NCBI GenBank assembly: GCA_902797475.1
Contig: CADBTG010000013.1
Span: 1-7,029, forward strand
Length of the DNA: 7,029 bases
Source of the DNA: an uncultured Lachnospiraceae bacterium
GTDB taxonomy: Bacteria; Bacillota; Clostridia; Lachnospirales; Lachnospiraceae
Direction of reading: 5' to 3'
A program made the position numbers and the translations under genes. Below, piece by piece: positions 1-6,524 of the stretch. Below the pieces are notes generated by a model that had not been told where the DNA came from, ran no database searches, and saw nothing but the letters and a program-made list of their open reading frames with translations. Position 1 is the stretch's first letter. Each line of letters starts with the position of its first letter.

Positions 1-1772
1 AGTAACGCATCGCCTTTTTTCCGGATTTCTTCAAACTCTTCATCTGTCTGATCAGCATCCTTTTCGGAGTCCGTTACGTCCTCGGAGCCCGTTTCATCCT
101 CGTAATCCGGCACATCCGTATTCTCCTGCCTGCCGTGCTCCATATAGTATTCTGCAAACATCATATCATGAAGGTACTGACCACGGGCCCCGAGCATGTT
201 ATTGTCACAGATCATACCGACCAGATCGTCGTAGCTGTCAACAAAGCTGTACGGGGATTGCTTTAAAAGATTATCGGCAACCTTCTTCGAAATCAGGATA
301 TCGAATTCACTTTTCTCACCGCCGATATCGTAAAGCACATTGGCCGGAGCATCGCTCATCGGCTTAACATTCACATCAAGAGAAAGCATGGAACTGCCGC
401 CGTCCAGGAAGCTTAAACGATAGGTCTCAAAGGAACCGAGTTGGAACTTAAAATTGACCCGCCCGTCAGTAGCATAAATATGCCCGGCGAAAATATGAGC
501 CTCCTTCACTCCGCTCTCCGGTATGTCTTTAATTGCCAAGAACTGTTTCACACCTTCATTTGAAAGCTCGGGAGTAAACTGAACGTATACGGCCTTATGA
601 TTGTACTGGTCCTGTAAATCCCTGACCCTGCGAAGCGGAGCGCCGGAATAAGCACAGTAAATTACAACCAAAATGGCAAAGAAAACCATTACACGGCGCA
701 ACCGTTTTGCACTCTTCTTGTTCTTAAAGCGATCCGTTATCTGTCTGTACCCGGAGATAATGCCGTCTTTCAGTGAAAACAGTTTTCCGTAATTCGTTCC
801 CTCAACAGACGGAAGCTGATCTAAGTTTATGGCCGTCGAAACCTTTTCCGGATCCATGACGGTTCCTTGCTCAAACACACCTTCCTCGAGATGCACCTCG
901 CTCGATTCGTCGAGAACATGAACGCCGGGGCTGTCAACCTTCAGATACATGACACCGTTTCGGTTAATCAGACGGACTTTAACGGGCTCGGCCGGCTTAT
1001 CCCCATAGTATGACAGAGCGATATCCTCATTTTCCGTATCTCTCTTTTTATACTCGCCGAGATAAATGACATTCTTATCTTTCGCAAGATAGCCGTGCGT
1101 GTTCGCATTTTCCCTTGTTCCGACAATTTTGCCGTCGGAAAGCTCGATTACATAATCGCAATAGTAATCGACAAGATTTGCCTCGTGCGTAACCAAAAGA
1201 ACAAGATGGTTCTTGGAGAACTCCTTCAGGATGTTCATGATGGTTATCGTATTGGCTTCGTCCAGATTTCCGGTGGGCTCATCCGCCAGAATAATCTGCG
1301 GATTCTTGACAATCGCCCTGGCAATCGCAATGCGCTGTTGCTGGCCGCCTGAAAGGGAATTCGGCTGGCGCTTGAAATAAGTCTGCATCCCGACCGCCGT
1401 AAGGGCCGTCATGACACGGGAATGAATCTCCTTCTCATCCCGCATTCCGCAGAGTCTTAAGGATGCCGCGACGTTATCAAAGCAGGTATCGGTCATGTTG
1501 AGGCAGTAATTCTGGAAAATGTAACCGATATACCTGTTTCGAAGCTCATCCTTCTTTGTGCTCATCTCCTGTCCTTCAACGAACACGGAGCCGCTGTTTG
1601 CTTTGTCAAGACCTCCGATGACATTTAAAAGCGTCGTCTTACCGCAACCGCTTCGTCCGAACAGCGCAATCATGCCGTGATCCGGAAAATCGAAGGTTAT
1701 GTCATTGATGACATGGATTTCGTTGGATTTGTTTTTGTTAAAAAACTTTTCCAGGTGATTCAGCTTAATCAT
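1..1772 (-). CDS. ABC transporter ATP-binding/permease fusion (MacB-like), second of a pair, 3' end outside window
   Basis: The reading frame is open from the ATG at 1772 to the window edge (590 codons), so the C-terminus is missing. Residues 1-225 form an ABC ATPase with all motifs: Walker A GRSGCGKT (39-46), Q-loop Q87, signature LSGGQ (140-144), Walker B IILADE (160-165), D-loop and switch histidine H196. A cytoplasmic linker of about 130 residues follows, with a beta-rich patch at 264-297 and a basic stretch KKSAKRLRR (352-360). One membrane helix lies at about 361-375, then an extracytoplasmic domain that turns highly acidic near the cut. In the MacB family three more helices would follow. 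It overlaps its upstream neighbour by ATGA and has a strong ribosome binding site, so the two are probably translated together and pair as a heterodimer. The substrate cannot be told from sequence; export or envelope work is likelier than nutrient import, since the NBD is fused to an FtsX-type permease. Confidence 0.9.
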   Translation of the reverse strand, partial: MIKLNHLEKFFNKNKSNEIHVINDITFDFPDHGMIALFGRSGCGKTTLLNVIGGLDKANSGSVFVEGQEMSTKKDELRNRYIGYIFQNYCLNMTDTCFDNVAASLRLCGMRDEKEIHSRVMTALTAVGMQTYFKRQPNSLSGGQQQRIAIARAIVKNPQIILADEPTGNLDEANTITIMNILKEFSKNHLVLLVTHEANLVDYYCDYVIELSDGKIVGTRENANTHGYLAKDKNVIYLGEYKKRDTENEDIALSYYGDKPAEPVKVRLINRNGVMYLKVDSPGVHVLDESSEVHLEEGVFEQGTVMDPEKVSTAINLDQLPSVEGTNYGKLFSLKDGIISGYRQITDRFKNKKSAKRLRRVMVFFAILVVIYCAYSGAPLRRVRDLQDQYNHKAVYVQFTPELSNEGVKQFLAIKDIPESGVKEAHIFAGHIYATDGRVNFKFQLGSFETYRLSFLDGGSSMLSLDVNVKPMSDAPANVLYDIGGEKSEFDILISKKVADNLLKQSPYSFVDSYDDLVGMICDNNMLGARGQYLHDMMFAEYYMEHGRQENTDVPDYEDETGSEDVTDSEKDADQTDEEFEEIRKKGDAL

Positions 1773-3844
1773 GCTTCTTCACCTCCTCTCAACGTCTTCT
1801 TAACGCTTTCGTTGAAGAGGCGTTTAATCTGCTTTCTCGTGACAAGCGTGGTAATCAGAATGATGCCGACTATCACAATCAGGTAATCACGGACATGGAG
1901 AAAATGGAACAGATTATTGTAGTTCGGCGAAAGATATGCCAGCCATCCGATAAGCGCTGTCAGTAAAAACGCCGGAAGGATTGAAATATACATTCTCATG
2001 AACATGCTGATTTTGATGACCCGGACGGAAATTCCCATGGAACGGAAAATCGTAAGGTCTCCTTTTACAACGTCCAAAGACCGATGCGTGCAAAGGTTTA
2101 CGAAAAATGCCAGGAATATGATACCGCCGACCCACATCAGGAAAGAAAAACCTCCCGCCATGATTCGCATCACGATGTCAATAATGCCGGGCTGATAAGT
2201 CTCTTTTGAAGTACAGCAAAGGTACCCGTCCTTCATCAACTTAGCGGCCGCCTTTTTCGCAGCACGGTCGGATGAGAAAAACAGGGATGCCTGATTATAG
2301 ATTCCGTCCTCGGGATTCGCTATGGCTTCAAGCCTTCCTAAGGTAAGGAGAATCGTTCCGGATCCGTCGGCTTGCAGATATCGTACATCATTCCAATTCC
2401 GGCTTACATCTTTCGCAAGCTTCTCATATCCTTCTCCCGTCAGAACCAGTTTCGCCGGTTTGGTATTATCAATGAAAAAGCGAAGTCCGACGATTTCATA
2501 CCGGTTACCTACCACAACAATAGGCTTTCCGGTTGCTCCGACTGTGTTGAGCAGCCTGTTGATCTTTCCGTCTTCCGCGAAATAATTCTTATAGCAAAGC
2601 GGAACATACAGCAAAGCCTCGTCCACATCCGTCGGATATCTCCCGATTTCGGCAGGTCCGACATTGTCCTTCGTTGCACCGATTTTCAGCACCGGCCAGT
2701 CGTATTTTTCATTGAAGAAACGATGATATGCAATCCGGAAAGAGTATTCGGCCAATACTTCTCCGTCCAGAATGGCATCATACTGAAGATGGGATGTGGC
2801 ACCGTATTTTTTTTCAAGATCGGTAAGTTCTTTTTCCGTGAATTCTCTGGCAATACGGTTGCTGATGATTAGGCGTCCTTTTTGCGGTTTAAACATGCGG
2901 AATTTACCGAAAAGAATGAATGCATCCCCGACAAAACCGGAAATGATTACGGCGCCGAGCGTTCCGATTAAAAGAATCAGACACAGAAATGACGTAAGCT
3001 TCGGTCTTGCAAAGAAGGATGCCCAACCGAGCCGGAAGCCGTTTCGCATATCCTCCGACACTTTTTTGATATCGGGACCGTCCTCCTCTTCGGTTTCGAT
3101 TAAGGAATAATCCGTCGGCTCCGAAGCCGGTTCCTCATTTTCGGAAGGTTTCTCGGAAACGACCGCGGAAAGCACATGGTCTGCTTCAATCGAACCGTCG
3201 AATACGCGGACATGCCTCGTCGCATAATCCTGGACCTCCTCGAAGTTATGCGTGACGACGATTAACAGCTTATCTCTCGATACTTCCCGAAGAAGCTCGA
3301 TGATTTCACGGGAAGACTGCGCGTCCAGGTTTCCTGTCGGCTCGTCTGCGAGAATGATCGGGCTGTCTTTGGCAAGAGCACGCGCAATGACACAGCGCTG
3401 CTTCTGACCGCCGGAAAGCTTGCTGCCCTTTTGACGCAGATGATTCTCAAGTCCTACCCTCTTCAAGAGTTCCATCGCCCTGTGGCGTCTTTCAAGCGGG
3501 TTTTTGATGGTCATCAGGGAAAGCTCTACGTTCTGTAAAACCGTAAAGCTGTCGATGATGTTGTAATCCTGGAAAATGAAAGAGATATACTTTTCCCGGT
3601 ATTTCTCCCAGTCCGACTGCACATAGTGTGAAGTCGGCTTTCCCTCGATCAGAAGTTCTCCCTCCTCGTACGTATCCATACCGCTTATAACGTTCAAAAG
3701 CGTGGATTTACCGGACCCGGATGCTCCGGTAATGGCTACGAACTCCCCCAAATCAAAGGAAAGATTGACATTTCGGATGCCGACCGCAACGGCACCGTCG
3801 GAAACATAAATTTTTCCGATGTTTTTCAATTGCATGAAAGCCAT
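1769..3844 (-). CDS. ABC transporter ATP-binding/permease fusion (MacB-like), complete
   Basis: A 691-residue protein. Residues 1-225 are an ABC ATPase: Walker A GASGSGKS (40-47), Q-loop Q92, signature LSGGQ (143-147), Walker B IILADE (163-168), followed by PTGNLD and H199. This is the MacB/LolD/FtsE-type ATPase. A Glu-rich linker (230-265) leads to a first helix (about 283-303), a large extracytoplasmic domain (about 305-560) and three helices (about 562-583, 617-637 and 652-668). The loop after helix 2 reads LDVVKGDLTIFRSMGIS, typical of FtsX/MacB permeases. One ATPase plus four helices is the MacB layout, which works as a dimer. The tandem neighbour at 1772-1 has the same plan, so a heterodimer is inferred. 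The ATG at 3844 is preferred over one at 3835 because AAGGAG sits ten bases upstream. It starts 23 bases after the stalk protein. Substrate unknown; peptide, lipid or lipoprotein handling are possibilities from the family. Confidence 0.93.
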   Translation of the reverse strand: MAFMQLKNIGKIYVSDGAVAVGIRNVNLSFDLGEFVAITGASGSGKSTLLNVISGMDTYEEGELLIEGKPTSHYVQSDWEKYREKYISFIFQDYNIIDSFTVLQNVELSLMTIKNPLERRHRAMELLKRVGLENHLRQKGSKLSGGQKQRCVIARALAKDSPIILADEPTGNLDAQSSREIIELLREVSRDKLLIVVTHNFEEVQDYATRHVRVFDGSIEADHVLSAVVSEKPSENEEPASEPTDYSLIETEEEDGPDIKKVSEDMRNGFRLGWASFFARPKLTSFLCLILLIGTLGAVIISGFVGDAFILFGKFRMFKPQKGRLIISNRIAREFTEKELTDLEKKYGATSHLQYDAILDGEVLAEYSFRIAYHRFFNEKYDWPVLKIGATKDNVGPAEIGRYPTDVDEALLYVPLCYKNYFAEDGKINRLLNTVGATGKPIVVVGNRYEIVGLRFFIDNTKPAKLVLTGEGYEKLAKDVSRNWNDVRYLQADGSGTILLTLGRLEAIANPEDGIYNQASLFFSSDRAAKKAAAKLMKDGYLCCTSKETYQPGIIDIVMRIMAGGFSFLMWVGGIIFLAFFVNLCTHRSLDVVKGDLTIFRSMGISVRVIKISMFMRMYISILPAFLLTALIGWLAYLSPNYNNLFHFLHVRDYLIVIVGIILITTLVTRKQIKRLFNESVKKTLRGGEEA
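1779..1787 (-). promoter_or_regulatory. Strong ribosome binding site for the second ABC fusion
   Basis: AGGAGGTGA on the minus strand, close to the perfect anti-16S match, six bases before the ATG at 1772. It lies inside the last codons of the upstream ABC fusion, whose TGA stop overlaps this ATG. This fixes the start and supports translational coupling of the two ABC genes. Confidence 0.85.
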
Positions 3845-3855
3845 TTGAATACAAT

Positions 3856-3861
3856 CTCCTT
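3856..3861 (-). promoter_or_regulatory. Ribosome binding site for the first ABC fusion
   Basis: AAGGAG on the minus strand, eleven bases before the ATG at 3844, within the 23-base gap after the stalk gene. A later in-frame ATG at 3835 would be about 20 bases away, so this site decides for the longer start. The gap is too short for an intrinsic terminator. Confidence 0.75.
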
Positions 3862-3867
3862 TTCGTG

Positions 3868-4434
3868 TTATTTATCTTCAGCCGGTATGACCGGCAGGCG
3901 GATCACTCCGTCGTCCCCGACATTTCCTCCCTTCGGAACCTTTGTCGGAGCGACTGTCGGCGTCGGTGTCACACTCTTCGTCGGAGTGTTCGTCGGCACA
4001 GGCGTCGGCGATATGTTGCCCGCAGGCGTCGGTGATGCATTACCCGATGGCTTCGGCGCATCGGTCGGTTCAGGCGACGGGGTAGGCAAAACGATGACAA
4101 CGGGAGGAAGATCGTTCTCTCCCGCTTTTATAGTGGGCGTAGGTTTTACATCCTGCGTAGGATTCAATGAAGGCGTCACGGAAGGCGTGGCGGTGCCTGT
4201 AACGGCTTCTCCGGTAACGGTCGGCGTAACACTCGCGGTTTCGCCGGTAAGCACAGGCGCAGACGTCGGAGCACCGGTTGCACCTGTAGGGATGTTCGAT
4301 GCGGCTGTCGGCGAAGGATTGCCCTGCGACCCGGTTTTGGAAGGCGATTTTCGGCTGCCTAAGGTGTAAACAACATATAGACACAGCAGGAGAATCACCA
4401 GAATGACTATGCTGCAGATTGTTTTCTTATTCAT
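3868..4434 (-). CDS. Membrane-anchored Thr/Pro-rich surface stalk protein, function unknown
   Basis: A 188-residue protein not matched to a named family. Residues 2-4 are polar/basic (NKK), then one hydrophobic helix spans about 5-23. The cysteine at 18 is preceded by Leu, not Gly/Ala/Ser, so this is not a lipobox; the segment is best read as a signal anchor with the rest outside. Residues 39-168 are a low-complexity stalk of Thr, Pro, Ser, Ala and Val with many TPT and SPTP steps, like wall-spanning linkers of Clostridia. Two short non-stalk islands share a V-I-x-L-P core: residues 104-117 (GENDLP then VVIVLP) and the C-terminus 173-184 (GDDG then VIRLPVIP). No catalytic domain or sortase motif is visible. 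It starts 12 bases after the esterase, with GGGGA as a weak ribosome binding site, and ends 23 bases before the ABC pair. An accessory, tether or sensor role beside the exporter is inference only. Confidence 0.85.
   Translation of the reverse strand: MNKKTICSIVILVILLLCLYVVYTLGSRKSPSKTGSQGNPSPTAASNIPTGATGAPTSAPVLTGETASVTPTVTGEAVTGTATPSVTPSLNPTQDVKPTPTIKAGENDLPPVVIVLPTPSPEPTDAPKPSGNASPTPAGNISPTPVPTNTPTKSVTPTPTVAPTKVPKGGNVGDDGVIRLPVIPAEDK
3931..4320 (-). repeat. Low-complexity Thr/Pro/Ser coding tract (stalk)
   Basis: Encodes residues 39-168 of the stalk protein. On the plus strand it appears as recurring GTCGGCG and GTAGG steps, the complement of Pro- and Thr-codon runs. The repeats are short and irregular, not a clean tandem array. 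The bias gives long false open frames on both strands. Confidence 0.7.
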
Positions 4435-4446
4435 GATTTCCCCGAA

Positions 4447-5565
4447 TTATCTCCCCAGTGAACTGAAATACGGTTCCAACGAAGCGGCAATTGTTTCGGC
4501 TGCTTTTTCATGACAGCGCTTCCCGGGATGCCATCTCGCCCCGTAGGAATCTCCGACGGCTTCGGGAAGATCAATATACCGCACCGCCGCATCGTTCGTG
4601 AAACTCCGGTACGTCCTCAGCGCTTCCAGGATTACGGGCTTCATCGGATTTCCGAGCATCCCGTAGCACCAGCAGATTTCGGCGGCCGGATAAGCGCAGC
4701 GGATATCGGACAGAAATGCGACTGCCTTCTCAATGAAGCGTCTCTTGGATTCTTCGGAAAGCAGCTCCTTCTCGCCCGGTTCCATCTTAAACGTTTCACC
4801 GGTTAGCGGATTCGTGAAAGCCGGCATCGTAAGCCCGTTTCCGTCATTCGTTCCGAGATTCACAATGACGGCGTCGGGAATGAACCTTGAAAAATCATAC
4901 GGCTGCTCTGCTCCCCTGATTTCCCTTTTCGGGCCGTCTCCGTAGGCTATCGAGCAGACTTCCTTGAAGGTATCGGGCATGTTATGGCGCAAATCATTGT
5001 CGTAGGCGCACAGAAGCCCCCAGCCGCTCTGGCTCAGGCTTTGGTAATCCGCATTAAGGCGCTCCGCCGTCATATAGGCATAATTGTCAACTGCCGAAAA
5101 CAATGCGGGCACCCAGTCCTCTTCGGTCTTCGCACCCTTAGCGCCCTCGCCGGACGTGATCGAATCGCCGATGAAAAGCAGTTTTCTGTTCTTTTCGGGC
5201 ACGGCCTCGATCGTGCCGTCGCTCAGAATGTCCGTAAGCTCGATATACGGCTCTCCGTCACCGGGCATCACGGGTGATTCCTTGACGATGCGGATGTTAT
5301 GCACGGTTTCGGGGTTGCGGTTTCTTAAAAGCTGTATGATATTTTCCCCTTGGCATAAAGGCATGCGAATCAAAGGAACGCCGTCGTATAAAACGGAAAT
5401 CCACTGCTCAAAAGTCGAAAAGGAAGCCTTAAGCACAACCGAAAGATTCGCTGCCTTCGCACCGAATTCGTAACGGCTTCCGGTCCAAAAAAGGACATAC
5501 GGATTCTCTTTTGACGTCCTGCCGAGCACTTTGATTTCGGGGAACTGTTCTTTGATGCTTTTCAT
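4447..5565 (-). CDS. SGNH/GDSL esterase with N-terminal beta domain (carbohydrate esterase family 2-like)
   Basis: A 372-residue protein with two parts. Residues 1-125 are beta-rich, like the jelly-roll domain that precedes the catalytic domain in CE2 acetyl esterases. Residues 126-372 are an SGNH hydrolase: GDSI with nucleophile S135, a SGWG block (180-183, oxyanion Gly), GTND (238-241, oxyanion Asn) and WHP with H346 as the likely base. The Asp usually three residues before the His is Ala343, so a Ser-His dyad is likely, as described for some CE2 enzymes. CE2 members remove O-acetyl groups from mannan- or xylan-type sugars; the actual substrate here is unknown. There is no signal peptide, so it should act in the cytoplasm on imported or internal acetylated compounds. 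The ATG at 5565 is chosen because GAGG lies just upstream; an earlier in-frame start at 5631 would overlap the GTPase gene by 59 bases and lacks support. Confidence 0.88.
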   Translation of the reverse strand: MKSIKEQFPEIKVLGRTSKENPYVLFWTGSRYEFGAKAANLSVVLKASFSTFEQWISVLYDGVPLIRMPLCQGENIIQLLRNRNPETVHNIRIVKESPVMPGDGEPYIELTDILSDGTIEAVPEKNRKLLFIGDSITSGEGAKGAKTEEDWVPALFSAVDNYAYMTAERLNADYQSLSQSGWGLLCAYDNDLRHNMPDTFKEVCSIAYGDGPKREIRGAEQPYDFSRFIPDAVIVNLGTNDGNGLTMPAFTNPLTGETFKMEPGEKELLSEESKRRFIEKAVAFLSDIRCAYPAAEICWCYGMLGNPMKPVILEALRTYRSFTNDAAVRYIDLPEAVGDSYGARWHPGKRCHEKAAETIAASLEPYFSSLGR

Positions 5566-5570
5566 GAAAA

Positions 5571-5574
5571 CCTC
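5571..5574 (-). promoter_or_regulatory. Ribosome binding site deciding the esterase start
   Basis: GAGG on the minus strand, five bases before the ATG at 5565. It overlaps the TGA stop (5575-5573) of the upstream GTPase, so termination and re-initiation are probably coupled. It argues against the longer in-frame start at 5631. Confidence 0.7.
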
Positions 5575-6523
5575 AGGTAAAATAAACTGTCTTCTCAGCA
5601 GGCTCCTCGGCCGCTTCGAAGCGGGTTGCATATAAAACCGGGCCTTTGCCCTTGTATTCCCTCTGATACTCCACCTTAACCGTTGCGGTTACATAAACCC
5701 ATCCGCGGTTCTTAAGAAGCGAAGCATCGACAACGGCGGGCACCTTCGTCAGCATGCCGATGAAAGCGATGTCCTGTACGCAGCATGTCATGGCCATTCG
5801 GCCGGGAACACAATAGCCCTTCGGAAACTTCGATGAAAAATACAACATGCCGAGGAAGTGCACGGTTTTCCCTTCATAGTTCTTCGGGTTGTCCATGCAG
5901 TCCATATAAAAGATGCCGTAATCATCGTCGGTGATTTCGAGGTAATCGCTGTTCATGTCGTAAGGCAGCTCAACCTCGTCGGGACCGGGATCCTTGCCGT
6001 CCGCTCTTTCATAGATGAGCTGGGCTTTCCGGTTAACCGGCTTGATGCTTCGTCTGATGAATGTTTTGTCCGTATTGTCGTCACAGCGGTTAATGATGAT
6101 GATGTCGGAATACCGGACCAGATCGAGAATCATCTTCTTCATGTTGGTCAGATAGCCCTGAATCGTGCTGCCGTCCACCAGCGAAATGATCTGGGAAGGT
6201 ACCCATTCATCCGGATAGTCGAGCTCCATCATCTCATCCATGTTCCACATGCCGTTCATTTCGATCAGGATCATGTTGGGATTGTAATAAAGCTCGAGTC
6301 CGTTTAAGAATTCTCCGGTCAGCTGCGACTGCTCCTCGACCGTGATGATGCTCACGCCGAGTTTGGAAAGCGCAACCTCATCAAGTTCCTCTTCACCCTC
6401 TTCGCATTGGATGATCAGAAGCTTCCCGCCGGAAAGAAACTGGGGATCCCGTAAGGTTTCTTTGATAAATGTGGTTTTACCGCTGTCCAAAAATCCGTTT
6501 ATGATAAAAACAGGCTTTTCCAT
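5573..6523 (-). CDS. COG0523/CobW-like GTPase without CXCC motif, with C-terminal YcgQ (DUF1980)-like domain
   Basis: A 316-residue protein from the ATG at 6523, which has GAGG six bases upstream; a TTG at 6535 in the same frame is less likely. Residues 1-170 are a G3E-type P-loop GTPase: Walker A GFLDSGKT (10-17; the family norm is GFLGSGKT), CEEGEEELD (40-48, where CobW proteins carry NEFGE), IEMNG (87-91, Walker B region), LVDGST (115-120) and NRCD (145-148, the guanine-specifying NKxD site). The conserved metal-binding CXCC after the second strand is absent; VEEQSQLTGEF occupies that place. Residues about 205-316 do not look like CobW_C. EGKTVHFLGM, PGRMAMTCC (240-248) and WVYVTATV resemble the C-terminal part of YcgQ/TIGR03943 proteins, recalled from memory. 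It follows the His-rich GTPase by one base. A metallochaperone or regulatory partner, probably for zinc, is inferred. Confidence 0.88.
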   Translation of the reverse strand: MEKPVFIINGFLDSGKTTFIKETLRDPQFLSGGKLLIIQCEEGEEELDEVALSKLGVSIITVEEQSQLTGEFLNGLELYYNPNMILIEMNGMWNMDEMMELDYPDEWVPSQIISLVDGSTIQGYLTNMKKMILDLVRYSDIIIINRCDDNTDKTFIRRSIKPVNRKAQLIYERADGKDPGPDEVELPYDMNSDYLEITDDDYGIFYMDCMDNPKNYEGKTVHFLGMLYFSSKFPKGYCVPGRMAMTCCVQDIAFIGMLTKVPAVVDASLLKNRGWVYVTATVKVEYQREYKGKGPVLYATRFEAAEEPAEKTVYFT

Positions 6524-6524
6524 T

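Noticed and set aside
1769..1772. A possible frameshift splitting one large ABC protein
   Set aside because: Each side has its own full ATPase and the downstream gene has a strong ribosome binding site and ATG. It is a normal ATGA gene junction.
2372..2872. A 166-codon plus-strand frame
   Set aside because: It lies wholly antisense to the well-supported ABC fusion, with no recognisable domain.
1..3844. BceAB-type peptide-resistance transporter or FtsEX
   Set aside because: BceAB and FtsEX have separate ATPase and permease chains, and BceB has ten helices. Here the ATPase is fused to a four-helix permease.
3830..4369. A 179-codon plus-strand open frame rich in Val and Gly
   Set aside because: It is the antisense of the Thr/Pro stalk gene; codon bias of Pro/Thr tracts yields Gly/Val frames. 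It has no ribosome binding site support and the minus frame has an anchor helix and operon fit.
4379..4384. Lipobox in the stalk protein around Cys18
   Set aside because: The residue before Cys is Leu, not Gly/Ala/Ser, and the cysteine lies in the middle of the hydrophobic helix.
5566..5631. Upstream extension of the esterase by 22 residues
   Set aside because: It would overlap the GTPase by 59 bases, is Arg/Pro-rich and unlike the fold, and the downstream ATG has a well-placed GAGG.
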